A stretch of 64,000 nt of DNA. Source: Xiphydria camelus (Eukaryota > Arthropoda > Insecta > Hymenoptera > Xiphydriidae). Under the pieces are notes generated by a model. The model was not told the DNA's origin. It did not search any database and saw only the letters and a program-made list of their open reading frames with translations. A program made the translations under genes and the position numbers. Below are positions 1 through 11,605 of the stretch, piece by piece (the stretch's first letter is position 1; each line of letters starts with the position of its first letter). The stretch covers positions 13,262,138 to 13,326,137 of the forward strand of contig OY783196.1 in the NCBI GenBank assembly GCA_963678675.1, in the 5' to 3' direction.

Positions 1-142
1 TATTTATGTATTTCCAATATGGGGTCAGTATTTATGTAATAATAATCAACAATTTCCTGTAGAATAATAAGTGCAATCGCAAATGAATGTTTGTTTTTAT
101 ATAATAAAAATGCATTTTATACATAGAAAATATATATAAATA

Positions 143-369
143 CAGTATGCCCGAGAAAAAAGTATACAAAGGGACCCGTAGTTTTACGTTGATTACTGTA
201 ATACTTTTTCGAGTTTGAAACTGCGCACGTGCAGTTTTTCGCTTACCGAATACTGTCAAATGCTCCACATATACATTAACAACAATAACGTCCGTATTTG
301 TACTACGGCAATCATCATAAAACTACGGGTTGGGACAAAGGGTTGTATACTTTGCTCTCGGACATACTG
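143..369. mobile_element. Short TA-site MITE with ~45-bp terminal inverted repeats
   Basis: The two ends are inverted copies starting cagtatg(c/t)ccgag, and each is flanked by TA (141-142 and 370-371). TA duplication plus a CAG start fits a non-autonomous Tc1/mariner-type element. It has no coding capacity; the small ORFs crossing it are chance. Superfamily is inferred from the target site only. Confidence 0.7.
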
Positions 370-1549
370 TATATATTTGAATCGTTCGATTTTTTGTGCG
401 ATGTACAAAAAAGTTTAACGCAACTTTTGTTATCAGGTTTGATTTTATCAAGAAATGTCGAATCACCGTCCTCTGAAAGCGAGTAACATCAATTTTTGTC
501 AGCTAATAGTTAAATAGGAGATGGAACAAAGTGAAAGTGAGTGAGAGATGTGAAAAGACCTCTCTTTTCATAGCTACCAAACGTTGGTTTTATTCGCCCT
601 AAGAATCTTGTACTTGCACTGATATTGTTTGTATGTACATATTGTATGTATGATCATAGGGAATATATAAAATTTATCTGCAATTTTATCATTTCATCCC
701 TTCAAAGGGAGGCCAAGAGTTTGGTACGAGTCTTTTTTTCGAGGCCGGCCCTTGAATGAGACTAATGTGTTCCATGTAAATTTATTTTTACGTTTCATGT
801 TTGTGGTCGTAAAAAATGCGACTCCATAAGATTATTGAAACAAATTTTTAACACAAATAAATCTTTAAACTGGCATTTTTTCTCTTTTACTGCTTTTCAC
901 AATTTCTATTTTACTTTTTTATTCAACAGATTAGAGGAAACTCCATCTTCTGGAATTTCATCTCGTATAAAGGACAGTAATCAGAATATTTCAATGAATA
1001 TTTTGATATTTTAAATATTTAGTTCCTGAAATATTTGAGAGATATCTCAGAGATGTCAAAATATTCGCCTTTCTTACATTTGTAAGCATCCAGTAATGTC
1101 GCTGAGACATTTTGGAAGTATTCCCAAAACATACTGATATGTCGACTGCCCAGGATAACCATGTTCTAACTCCGTTTACATAAATTTCACAGTAGTGGGC
1201 GAATACGAAGAGAACTTTACAACTGCTATAATAATATAAAACAATATATCAACGTAAACCTTCTTTGTACACAAAAGTATTGTACAGTATTATTTGTAAA
1301 ATCTGTAACAGTCAGATAAAACTAGGAGTTAGATCACTCTTTTACTATTAATGTCAATTTTGATCAAATGTGGAGTTAGAACATTATTATTCTGGGCAGT
1401 CGATGTGTATATGGGATATTCCATGTAAACTAACCGGGTTGGTGACCCGATTTTTTTAATTTGGGTGATTTTTTATATATTCTTGAATATATTAAAAGAG
1501 AGGCTTTCTGGATTTTCTCAGATTTTTTTAGTTAACTAATTTTAAAGTT
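370..1549. other. AT-rich interval without recognisable gene
   Basis: I see no ORF with family resemblance and no clear long inverted repeat. Stops are dense in all frames. It may be old repeat debris. Confidence 0.4.
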
Positions 1550-1680
1550 AGGGTAGGTGGGGGTAAAGCCCCGCACGGGGCAGTCACGTACCGGTTATTT
1601 GAATAACCCGGGAACGATCCCATAGCTGTCTGCCAGGTGGCAGGTCGGTCTTGATAGTGTCTAGTGTGCTACGAAAATTG

Positions 1681-1810
1681 ACGGCAACAGGGCCCCCTTT
1701 CTCGAACTCGGTCGTGTCTTTGCGTGCACGCATCTTAGCAAATAGACCAATCAGCATCAAGTATTCCATTGTGGTGGGGGTCCTGATAGGTCTATTCGCT
1801 AAGATGCGTA
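1681..1810. repeat. Left half of a palindromic MITE, interrupted at its centre
   Basis: This stretch matches the palindromic repeat at 10311-10492, including the segment tattccattgtggtggggg and the centre gcgtatac. The matching terminal sequence, actcgagaaaggggcccc, appears on the far side of the inserted element near 3020-3045. The repeat was therefore split at its central TA by the 1811-3007 element. Confidence 0.6.
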
Positions 1811-1973
1811 TACCATATGTCCGCGATCAAACCTACCATAGCAAAATTGCGAGTTTTGCATGAGCACCCCCGTGGGTCTCCTCGTCCAATAGAATCACCG
1901 GAGAAGCGTGAATGCGCATGCGTAGTCATCCGTGAGTATTGGCGTGTCAGCAAGTTCAGATCGGTTATCGAAA

Positions 1974-2292
1974 TACCGTATGTCCGCGATCATTTGAACC
2001 ATAGGAAAATTGCGAGTTTTGCATGAGCACCCCTTTGAGTCTCCTCGTCCAATAGAATCACCGGAGAAACGTGAATGCGCATGCGTAGTCATCCGCGAGT
2101 GTGGCGTCGTCAGCAAGTTCAGATCGATTATTTCAATAACCGATCTGAAATGCTGACGACGCCACACTCGCGGATGACTACGCATGCGCATTCACACTTC
2201 TCCGGTGATTCTATTGGACGAGGAGACCCAAAGAGGTGCTCATGCAAAACTCGCAATTTTCCTATGGTTCAAATGATCGCGGACATACGGTA
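1974..2292. repeat. Near-perfect 319-bp palindrome related to its host element
   Basis: The arms meet near 2133 around an attatttcaat core. Each arm is a diverged copy of the 1811-1922 terminal sequence (same gagttttgcatgagcaccc block). It reads as a fold-back derivative of the surrounding family. The transcript would form a very long hairpin. Confidence 0.75.
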
Positions 2293-2893
2293 CAGGGTCT
2301 CCACGTATGTTGTTGACATAGGATGATATGGCACGTAGCGTTTTATAGACTGTAGGCTGTACTCTATTGGTCGGAGACGCAAGGACGACGAACGATTGGC
2401 TTTGTCTATCGCCGGCAGACGTTAGTATCGCAAGAGAAGTTCCCTAGGGCGTAAAAACCTAGCAGAGACGAGAAAGTATGGCGGGTGACGGGTACGCGTA
2501 AAGACGCGTTATCACCCTTCCTTCATTACTTCGATTTAACTGAATTTTTACTTTTTATTAATAAGCGCGTCCGTGGATCGAAATAAACGCGAGGGATCGT
2601 TTTGCGAATGGAAATATTTTATGAACTTTGAAAATCACGTTTTATTTTCAAAAAATACAATTACTCCGACAAATTCCACTTTGTAAAGACACGTACCCGT
2701 CACCCGCCATACTTTCTCGTCTTCTAGGTTTTTACGCCCTAGGGAACTTCTCTCGCGATATTGACGTCTGCCGGCGATAGACAGAGCCAATCGTTCGTCG
2801 TCCTTGCGTCTCCGACCAATAGCGTACAGCCTACAGTCTACAAAACGCTACGTGCCATATCGTCCTATGTCAACAACATACGTGGAGACCCTG
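2293..2893. mobile_element. 601-bp MITE with ~200-bp TIRs and TA target duplication
   Basis: The ends read cagggtctccacgtatg, with TA at 2291-2292 and 2894-2895. Inverted arms cover about 2293-2497 and 2693-2893. The non-palindromic middle (about 2500-2690) has a segment that recurs inverted at 5879-5965. The CAGGG start and TA site suggest a Tc1/mariner-type mobiliser. Non-coding. Confidence 0.8.
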
Positions 2894-3148
2894 TAAGCAT
2901 GCGCATTCACGCTTCTCCGGTGATTCTATTGGATGAGGAGACCCACGGGGGTGCTCATGCAAAACTCGCAATTTTGTTATGGTAGGTTTGATCGTGGACA
3001 TATGGTACGTTTCTCTTGCGAGTGACTCGAGAAAGGGGCCCCAGGTTGGTTGTGAGCTGATAAAATGAGGTTAATGTATTTCTTGTTATTTTGATGTAGC
3101 AATCATATTAATTCACTTCAATAATTTTTGCATGTGATTACGACTTCT

Positions 3149-3823
3149 TTAAGGGAGTTATCAAGTCTAGAACACCGAAAATTACTAAATGTTTAGATTC
3201 TTTTCAGGGCTAAATGAAAAACCCGATTAAAGTGAAACTAAGACAACATTTTTATTAATACTTAAAGAACATTTTTGAATTTTTTCAGAATTTTAGAAAA
3301 AAAATACTGCCTTTCCAGTGAATGAAGGTTTGTCTGGTAAAATTGTGCATTCTCCTTTCGTACATCATTTTGGCCAAACCGGTTGATCTAGATCAATTTG
3401 GTAAAGTGAGTTTAGTTTTCAATACCATTTTCTATGGAATGAACTACTATGGTTGAGAAAAAATCATTTGGTAGATTTTTATAGGCATTTTAATTTACAG
3501 TACAGAAAAAGCTTGAAATTTTAAGTAAACAGAGGCCTGTAATTATTGAAATAATCAACTTGGGAGCACGAGAGTAGTTCATTCCAAAGATACTGATAGT
3601 ATAAACATTCCCTGAAAATTTCACATTAATCTGAGCTACGGTTTTTAAGATACAATGTACGGAAGGTTAGAAAAACATGTTTTGAGAAAAACAGGTTTCT
3701 ATGAAAAGATTTAGGTTTCAGCTCACATAAATCAAATAAAATAAAGTCTCATAGTGGCAGCAATTTTGAACGTAAAAAAGAAAATCGATTTTTTGAAAAT
3801 TCTAGACTTGATAACCTCCTTAA
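3149..3823. mobile_element. TTAA-flanked element with ~20-bp TIRs, piggyBac-like
   Basis: TTAA at 3149-3152 and 3820-3823 flanks inverted ends gggagttatcaagtctaga and tctagacttgataacctcc. TTAA duplication is the hallmark of piggyBac-type transposition. The 670-bp interior is AT-rich with no ORF, so it is non-autonomous. Confidence 0.7.
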
Positions 3824-4765
3824 AGACCGAATGCTCAGTTAATAATATGGCTTGTGACCTTTATTTCTATATGCTTTAATTTCGCTTCACTTTGTTTACA
3901 AAAATCGGAAGAAGTATTGGTATTAAATGATACCAAATGGGGCAAAACCCCGCAGCCCTTATGAGGCAAAGCCCCGCATGCCTCAGAGACCCTAAACGAA
4001 TGAAGAGTCCTTCATTGCTGAGAAAGATATTATTTTGAGATTGTCAAAACCTATGGTGATGAACTCCGCTAGGCTTCAAAATGTGATCACCTTCACGGCG
4101 GATTTGAGTACTTTTAGCAACAGTATTAATTCGTTTTTGTGTTTTTTTGTTTAGCAATAAAATATTATGTTCCTATGTTTCTAAGAGGACAGAATATTAA
4201 CAAATGTTAATATAAATGTATTTGTAAAATAGTTTTTTATTTGTCCTCTTCAATGAGCATCCCTATGGGGCAAAGCCCCGCAAATTTTTTTTTTTTAAAT
4301 GTTTAATTTTATAGTAACTAACAGTCGGACACTACAGGAGTTGTAACCAGGTTATAGATAACACCCCTACCTAAGACTTTCACCATATACTAACAAAAAA
4401 TACACCCTCCATTTTAAACAATCCTGTAAGAAATAGAAGTTGCGGGGCCTTACCCCCACCTACCCTGTTAGTTTTTGTAAATTTTGTATCTTTGAACATC
4501 TAAGGGAAATATTTTCGGAAGGGAAAGATATGTTCAGGGAAACAAGTACATCATTTTGTTCAACTTGAAGCGTGCATTCGTGTATAATAATTAATAATTG
4601 CAATGAAATTAAATTTTTATTAAAAAGGAACAAAAGTAATTAATTTTAAGACTGATCTCATTCTTCGATTTTTTGGAACAAAATATACGTTCAACTTCGA
4701 CTAATTTAAAATAACGGTTTATAACCTTTCACGTAAGGTTCGTTGTGGTCAAACGATTTGGAATA

Positions 4766-5330
4766 TACGAGGGTGTATCAAATATAAACGGGATTCATTT
4801 TGTAAAAAATTCTAACTTTATTTAATTAAGCTTAGAAACATTTATTATTTATCTACATAGTCTCCCGCCCTAGACACACATTTTTCCTATCGGATTGGGA
4901 GCTTTTTTATTCCATCATCATAGAAACTCTTCGGACGTTCTTGTAGCCATTAGAGCACTAATTCTTCCACCGTGTCGTTGTCGTCGAAACCTTGGGCTCC
5001 AAGCGTTTCTTTGAGGGGTCCAAAAAGATGAAAGTCATAAAGGGAGAAGTCGGGACTATATGGCGGATGTTCCAGCATTTCCCAGCCTAATGCATCCAAT
5101 TTTTGCCTTGTGGCATTGGCCGCATGAGGCCTGGCGTTGACATGCAAAAGAATGACACTTCTGATTGATTGCTCCTTCCCTTTCCTTCGAAATGACAATT
5201 TCACGGCATCCAATAATTCACAATAATATTGCATATTAATCGTGCGTCGATCATGGAGAAAGTCAACGTGAAAAGCACCTTGCCGATCAAAAAACACTGT
5301 TGCCATTAACTTTCCGGCTGATAAGCGGCG
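4766..5330 (-). pseudogene. Mariner transposase, C-terminal two thirds, inactivated
   Basis: The minus strand encodes a mariner-family cut-and-paste transposase fragment. Visible in order are the SAGK-MATVFFD block holding the first catalytic Asp, a block reading LLHVNARPH, then HPPYSPDFSLYDFHLFGPLK with the third catalytic Asp. In mariners the middle block reads HDNARPH, so the second catalytic Asp is Val here. Two further stops interrupt the tail before a normal-looking C-terminus near 4848. The downstream TIR begins at 4766 (tacgagggtgtatcaaat). Upstream of about 5330 the frame is lost; a mariner piece encoding PRRTLRGRR continues on the opposite strand (about 5331-5380). The copy is truncated, rearranged and dead. 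Confidence 0.85.
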
Positions 5331-6246
5331 AGCGTGAACCCCGCCGCACATTGAGAGGTAGGCGACGCAGGGCAGGACAGTGCAGGTTTCTGTATCCTGT
5401 ACAATCAAGAGACACGGTAGTGTCTCGCGGCATGTTCGTTCAAGTAGTTCCGCGCTCAGACACGACAGCGCTGATGTCGCGAGCACCCGTGTCTCTTCAC
5501 ACCACAAATGTCTGTCCCCTGCACCCCTCCATTTTTACATCGAATTTTCTCAATAAATATACGGTTATAACCAAAACTATGCTTAGTTACGCCATATAAA
5601 TCGACTATTCTCTATCGATAGAGACCAGAGTAAATGTTGTAAGTTACATATTAACAGAGATTTTTCCTTAGCAACGCGAAGCCACGCCCCTTGCGCCTAA
5701 AAGTCGAGAATCCGATTCATCGGGCGATATATATATGTCAAAATCTCACAAAAATTCCGCCTGTCTTCGGCGATATTCGGCCATGGTCGGAAATGTGTAC
5801 ACAGATGCGGCCACACGCATACGCCATCAAATGTATGTGAGAGTGTGTGAGAGAATATATTCCTTGAATGTTTAGTTGTTTTTCAAAATTAATAAAATAT
5901 TTCCATTCGCGAAACGATTAACCTCGCGTTTATTTCGATCCTCGGACGCGCTTGTTAATAAAATGTAAAAGTTCAGTGTAATCGGAGTTATGAATCTCAA
6001 TAGTGGTGAATGTGACAGACGCTCCGTATACTCTAATAATCGTTTGTTTTTTTTCGATAATCGGGATAGTGAACGGATGCAGTGCTGTGTTTCTCTGGTT
6101 GCCTGTGCATAAAGAGCAGGAAAGAAGACGGCAGTATCTCAGAAGAATTACCATCAGATAAGTTTAATTGCCATCTGACAGCTTTAACCTCACTTTCGAT
6201 GGAAGGACAATTATCTTTGTGATAATTCTATTTTTGTTTCAGCGTC
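5331..6246. other. Gene-poor interval with repeat fragments
   Basis: It holds a short inverted mariner 5' piece (5331-5380) and, at 5879-5965, an inverted copy of the centre of the 2293-2893 MITE (shared cgcgtttatttcgatc block). Small ORFs here resemble nothing I know. The rest is unassigned. Confidence 0.4.
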
Positions 6247-6627
6247 ATGCGAGCACGAGAAGAATTGATGGCTTTTCTTCTCTGTCACAATCGAAGCCGT
6301 AGGAGAAAAATAGGAGATGCAATGGAATTGTATCACAACACACAATCAAGTAATTACTTTATCATTATTTTTTCTCTATCGATATATTTCCTCTTTCGTA
6401 CTATTACAAGTTCCAATTTACACACCGACCTGTCAAACCTGAAGTGTACATGTACCTCACTTCTATTTCATCTGTTCTTCGTCTCCGTTGTAACGACAGT
6501 CAATGAGGAATCACTGATACCGATTAGGGTTCGAGGGTTATTCCTTATTCTTTCTAGCACAGCATCGATATTTTACTGCACCTGTTTTCTTCTGGGACTT
6601 CCTAAAATAATTATAAAAACCCCATAT
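6247..6627. repeat. Forward fragment of the palindrome family of 6.2-10.2 kb
   Basis: It carries two family blocks. One is the gaagtgtacatgtacctcac block with the flanking tatatttcctctttcg (about 6385-6475). The other is ttattccttattctttctag followed by a cttctgggacttcc stretch (about 6540-6605). Both recur inverted or direct at 7860-7990 and 8500-8600. The 178-aa frame through it is low-complexity and shared with non-coding arms, so I do not call it a gene. Confidence 0.6.
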
Positions 6628-7440
6628 GATTGTTATTTACAATTTGTTACAGATCGTATGCGAACCCGAGGGGGTTTCTTTCGAACGAAGGATCATCCAC
6701 TTGTTGTTCCAAGAACCAGTTGCATTAGTTCATTTGGCGAGCTGGATCTGCTGTCTCGAGTGCATGGACGTGTGCCACTTTAAATGGATATTTTGTAATT
6801 TCCATCGTTACATCAGAGGCGAAGAAGAGATGAAATAGAAGTGAGGTACATGTACATTTCACGTTTGATAGGTTGGTATATAAATTGGAACTTCTGATAG
6901 TATAATACGAAAGAGGAAATATATCGATAAAGGAAAAATAATAATAAAGTAGTTACTACATTATTATAATCTAATTCCATTGTATCCCTTACTTTTCTGC
7001 CGCGACTTTGATCGTTGATAGTGAAGAAAAATCAAATTTATTGGTTGATCCATCTACTATCAACAATCAAAGTTGTGGCAGAAAAATAAAGGATACAATA
7101 GAATTGGATTACAATAATGTAGTAACTACTTTATTATTTTTTCTTTATCGATATATTTCCTCTTTCGTATTATACTATCAGAAGTTCCAATTTATATACC
7201 AACCTATCAAACGTGAAGTGTACATGTACCTCATTTCTATTTCATCTCTTCTTCGCCTCTGATGTAACAATGGACATTACAAAATATCCATTTAAAGTGG
7301 CACACGTCCATGCACTCGAGATAGCAGATCCAGCTCGCCGAATGAACTGGTTCTTGAAACAACAAGTGGATGATCCCTTGTTCGAAAGAAATCCCCTCGG
7401 GTTCGCATACGATCTGTAACAAATTGTAAATAACATAATC
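6628..7440. repeat. ~810-bp palindrome with 34-bp loop
   Basis: Arms 6628-7022 and 7057-7440 are inverted copies, joined at ctttgatcgttgatag / ctatcaacaatcaaag. Shared landmarks are the gaggtacatgtac block, agtataatacgaaaga, and the gaacccgagggggtttctttcgaac block (cccctcgggttcgc on the other arm). Arms differ by scattered substitutions and small indels, so the palindrome is not a recent assembly artefact. No gene is supported. Confidence 0.85.
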
Positions 7441-8430
7441 ATTTGCAGTTTCACTATTTAAAATATACCGAACTTACTCAACGTAGAAATTAAGAAACTA
7501 TATTAATCTGAGTTAACCAATTCTAATGACAGAATTATTAAAAATGATATATTTCATCTTTCGTATTATACTATCACAAGTTCCAATTTATATACGGACC
7601 TGTCAAACGTGAAGTGTACATGTACCTCACTTCTATTTCATCTCTTCTTCGCCTCTAGTGTAACGATAGAAATTACAAAATATCATAACTTTTCTGTAAC
7701 ATTTCTGCAATATTTTACAATAATCGTGAACACTACCGTATGTTAGAAATATATATTTCTCGATAAATTCGAGAATGTTGCAAAACATCATAGAAACGTT
7801 TCAGTCTCAATACGTGGAAAGATCTCCTCGATAAGGTACAGCTCGATAAGATTGTACTTGTCAGGGCTGAATTATGTACGGTTTTTATAATTATTTTAGG
7901 AAGTCCCAGAGGAATACAGGTGCAGCAAAATATCGATGCTGTCCTAGAAAGAATGAGGAATAACCCTCGAACCCTAATCGATATCAGTGATTCCTCATTG
8001 ACGTTCGTTAAACCAGAGTTGAAGAAAAGATGAAATAGAAGTGAGGTACATGTACACTTCACTTTTAACAGGTCGGTATATAAATTTGAACTTGTGATAG
8101 TATAATACGAAAGATGAAATATATCACTTTTAGTAATTCTGTCATTATTATCTATAGAATTAGTTAACTCAGATTAATATAGTTTCTTAATTTCTATGTA
8201 GAGTAAGTTGGGTATATTTTAAATAGTGAAATACTGAATATAATTGTGTTATTTATAATTTGCTACAGAAATAAACGTACTGCTATTAAATTCCACCCAG
8301 AAGGACTCCAAATCATGTGCCAACCCGAGGGGGTTTCTTTTGAACGAGGGATCGTCCACTTGTTGTTCCAAGAACCAGCTGCATTAGTTTATTCGGTGGG
8401 TTAGATCTGCTGCCTCGAGTGCATGGACGT
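7300..8430. repeat. Second palindrome, sharing its left arm with the first
   Basis: The left arm (about 7300-7662) is repeated inverted at about 8018-8430, with an extra ~45 nt near 8271-8315 in the right arm. The loop (7663-8017) contains a further family block (aggaagtcccagagg) that is inverted relative to 6540-6605 and 8500-8600. Consecutive palindromes thus share arms, giving alternating orientation. Confidence 0.8.
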
Positions 8431-8827
8431 GCGTTCATCCTTCAATATCCTCCCTACCATGATCTGCTGATTCTAACCTCTGTTGCCACAGCCCGAATGC
8501 TCGTCGAAGGTTATTCCTTATTCTTTCTAGCACAGATCTATATTATGCTGCATCTGTATTCTTCTGGGTCTTCCTGAAATAAGTATAAAAACCCCATATA
8601 ATTCAGCTCTGACAAGTACAATCTTATCGAGGAAATCTTTCGATGTAATGATTCCGAAATGTTTCTATAATATTTTGCAACATTCGCGAATTTATCCAGA
8701 AATATATAATTCTAACATACGGTAGTATTCACAAATATTGCAAAATATCGCAGGAATGTTACAGAAAAGTTACTTGCAAAAACGTGCTTTGTGGGATGTA
8801 AATGATTATACCAGAGGCGAAGAAGAG
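8431..8827. repeat. Family segment linking palindromes two and three
   Basis: It repeats the 6540-6630 block in forward orientation (cttattctttctagcacag), then runs as the inverse of 7680-7890 (attgcaaaatatcg, taacatacggtagt). It has no coding feature. Confidence 0.65.
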
Positions 8828-9248
8828 ATGAAATAAAAGTGAGGTACATGTACATTTCACGCTTGACAGGTCGGTATATAAATTTGAACTTGTGTGATAG
8901 TATAATACGAAAGAGGAAATATATAAATAAAGAAAAAATAATAATAAAGTAGTTACTCCATTATTGTAATCCTATTCCATTGTATCCCTTATTTTTCTAC
9001 CACGACTGATTGTTGATAGTGGATGGATCAGCTAATAAATTTAATTTTTATTCACTATCAACAATCAGTCGCGGCAGAAAAATAAGGGATACAATGGAAT
9101 TGGATTACAGTAATGTAGTAACTACTTTATTATTATTTTTTCTTTATCGATATATATTTCCTCTTTCGTATTATACTATCCCACAAGTTCGAATTTATAT
9201 ACCGACCTGTCAAACATGAAGTGTACATGTACCTCACTTTTATTTCAT
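8828..9248. repeat. Third palindrome, ~420 bp
   Basis: Arms 8828-9021 and 9053-9248 are inverted copies centred on the cgactgattgttgatagtg / cactatcaacaatcagtcg pair with a 31-nt loop. It uses the same gtacatgtac and agtataatacgaaagag blocks as the first palindrome. Confidence 0.85.
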
Positions 9249-10187
9249 TAAGTATTACTGCAGAACGAGTAGGTAAGAAGATTTTCATGAAGACTCGTGA
9301 TTTTTTGACTTGTCATCTCGTACAGGTGCAACCGAAGAGGATCTAGCTCGTGTCCTGTCCACAAAAAGATGACTCGATGGACATTGGAGAATGTCAGACT
9401 TGTCACCGAGCGCCTATATCCCACGGTACATTAATTGCAATACGCGTTTCTCCTTTCAACTATTCCAGCGTTAAATAACTTTTACTTCTTTCAAGCTAAT
9501 AACCTTTTTTGAACTGTTTGTGGTAGGTGGCAGCGATTGATAATAGCGACTCGTCGTAGACAAGTTCGTCTATTAAAACTAAAAAGCAATTCGGTGTACC
9601 GAACTACTACTGCGACAATGTGCCCGAGCTCACGGTCTATTCTGCGATTAACATTAACGTAATCGTGATTATGCTCAGGTGATGGGTGTTCCAAAAGAGG
9701 TAAAGTTGATACTAAACATCGGATGCTGTAAGCTGACTTGCTAGTGTATGCTTTGCAACTGGAATATCATCGCAGGAATAATTTGTCTACGATTAGTCAC
9801 AATCATTGATCGCTGCCCCCTACGATGAACAGTTTGTACAAGGTAAATACTTTGAAAGCAGTGAAAGTTATTTAAAGCAGGAATAATTGAAACGAAAAGC
9901 GCATATTTCAATAAATGTACCGTGGGTAATAGGCGCTCGGTGACAAGTCTGATATTCTCCGATGTCCATCGAGTCATCTTTTTACGGACAGGACACGAGC
10001 TAGGTCCTCTTCGGTTGCACCTGTACGAGATGACATGTCAGAGTCTGCAGTAATACTTAATGAGATAAAAGTGAGGTACATGTACACTTCACGTTTGACA
10101 GGTCGGTATATAAATTCGAACTTGGAATAGTATAATACGAAAGAGGGACTATATCGATAAAGAAAAAATAAGGGATACAATAAAATT
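9110..10187. repeat. Fourth palindrome, ~1.1 kb, arms carrying a conserved short frame
   Basis: Arms 9110-9566 and about 9780-10187 are inverted copies; the loop (9567-9779) is unique. The left arm has extra sequence near 9266-9300. Both arms keep a frame reading ATEEDLARVLS-KR and, one frame over, MTRWT-EN-RLVTERL. The left copy is on plus near 9330-9430 and the right copy on minus near 9920-10015. This could be a remnant of the parent element's gene; I cannot name it. Confidence 0.75.
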
Positions 10188-10310
10188 GGATTACAATAAT
10201 GGAGTAACTACTTTAAACACTTGGGGAAACTCACCGAAGAACCCGAATAATTACCTTATCACTTGTACACTAGATTTCGAGGTTACATGCATGATTTGAC
10301 AGCTACCGGG

Positions 10311-10492
10311 AGATCAGGGGGGCCTTTCTCGAGTCACTCGTATCTTTGCGTGCACGCAACTCAGCGAAGAGACCAATCAGGTTCAAGTATTCCGTTGCGG
10401 CGGGGGTCCTGATTGTTCTACTCGCTAAGAAACGTATACGCATCTTAGCGAGTAGACCATTCAGGACCCCCACCACAACGGAATACTTGATC
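10311..10492. mobile_element. Small palindromic MITE with gtatac centre
   Basis: Segments 10381-10436 and 10437-10492 are inverted copies meeting at cgtatacg. A left extension (gatcaggggggcctttctcg) matches the terminal sequence of the interrupted relative at 1681-1810 and 3020-3045. Non-coding. Confidence 0.65.
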
Positions 10493-11299
10493 TGCAACAG
10501 TTAATAGATGATTTTTATTCGCATTGGCATGTTTATGATGATATTTGCAATTAATGTTCTACTCGGACTGAAATGAGTCGTAAGGTCAGCATCGAAGCTG
10601 TAAATGATGTGGTAATAATTAAATTAAATTTATTTACGAGTAAGGGCGAAATTTCAGCGGTGCATGCAAAAGGATTTCTTAAAACTATTCCAACGTCTCG
10701 AGTTAATATATGTAACAACGTATACCGCATGTCCTATGGCCAACCGCGCAGGTGAGCTGCGACCTGAATTCTTGACTTCGGCAGTATTTATGGTACAGTT
10801 AGAGTGGGCTTCAGACGAGTGCGCTGCATAAGAACGAAAAATGTCGACTGCTCTTCTAATAGCTGTTAATTCGGGAGATCGAAACGTTTCGTGTAACCTT
10901 CACCAATCCAAGCAGCAAGCAGCAAGCGCTCGCTGCTCGACGCTTGGCGCTTGACGCGTCCAGTGTGCAAGGGCCCTTAGAGTTGAAGGTAAAACGTCTT
11001 CATGGATTTCTGTAGACGACCAAAATATAAGAAAAATCCGATGGCCTGTAAATTCGAAAGTGGTATATGTTTTATTTCTCCAAAATACTAAGGCAAAGTG
11101 AAAAATATAAGGGCTCTCTAGTCTATAAATCCCTTTCAAAATATCACGAGAATAAATCAAAAGTAAGTAAGTGGTTATAATTAATTGGCTCGTATCGGTA
11201 TAAAATGTGAGACTTTAATTTTGTGGTAATAGAAAGCTATTCTTCTACATGTACGTATTCTCCTCATGAATAAATTCCAAAAAGTAATGAAATCCCCCT
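10493..11299. other. Interval with no supported gene
   Basis: A 60-codon frame at 10573-10755 resembles nothing I recognise. The stretch around 10760-10830 (ttgacttcggcagt) recurs in the loop of the next foldback near 16740. At 10905-10975 there is a GC-rich patch with the trinucleotide-like agcagcaagcagcaagcgc. Otherwise unassigned. Confidence 0.4.
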
Positions 11300-11491
11300 A
11301 CAAAAACAGATTCTCTGTAAAAAAGGCGGCATGTTCATTCAGTGCTAACAAAAATTGATACCTACGTAAAATACTCTCCAAAAAAGATTTGAAATCAATT
11401 AAGATCGCCATGTTCCAGATTTATATATAAAAAGTAAAAGGCATCATTTTAAAGGAAAATTATTGTAAATCAAGTTACTAGAAAATTCGAC

Positions 11492-11523
<32 letters not shown>

Positions 11524-11605
11524 GCGGTTAGGACGCTAATCATCCCTGAACGCCACCGAAAACTTAATAGTTTTATTGGAGCCCCGCTGTGATTAGGGGT
11601 GTACC

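Larger units (their letters stand above)
1811..3007. mobile_element. TIR element with ~110-bp ends, host of further insertions
   Basis: The left end (1811-1922) is repeated inverted at 2896-3007, both beginning taccatatgtcc. TA flanks fit a TA-targeting element. It sits at the central TA of a palindromic MITE and contains a related 319-bp palindrome plus a 601-bp MITE. No transposase is encoded. Confidence 0.7.
1550..4466. mobile_element. Outer TIR-bounded element enclosing several nested elements
   Basis: The left end (1550-1575) and right end (4441-4466) are inverted copies of a 26-bp G-rich sequence beginning agggtaggtgggggtaa and ending ccccgca. A 3-bp repeat, gtt, abuts both ends. Hairpin-like copies of ggggcaaagccccgca recur inside near both ends (about 1566-1582, 3939-3954, 3962-3980, 4265-4283), like subterminal transposase-binding repeats. 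Everything between is younger nested repeats; no transposase is visible. The two TIRs could instead belong to two separate insertions, so the outer unit is an inference. Confidence 0.5.

Noticed and set aside
6247..6783. 178-codon frame
   Set aside because: It runs through palindrome-family sequence that is non-coding in the other copies.
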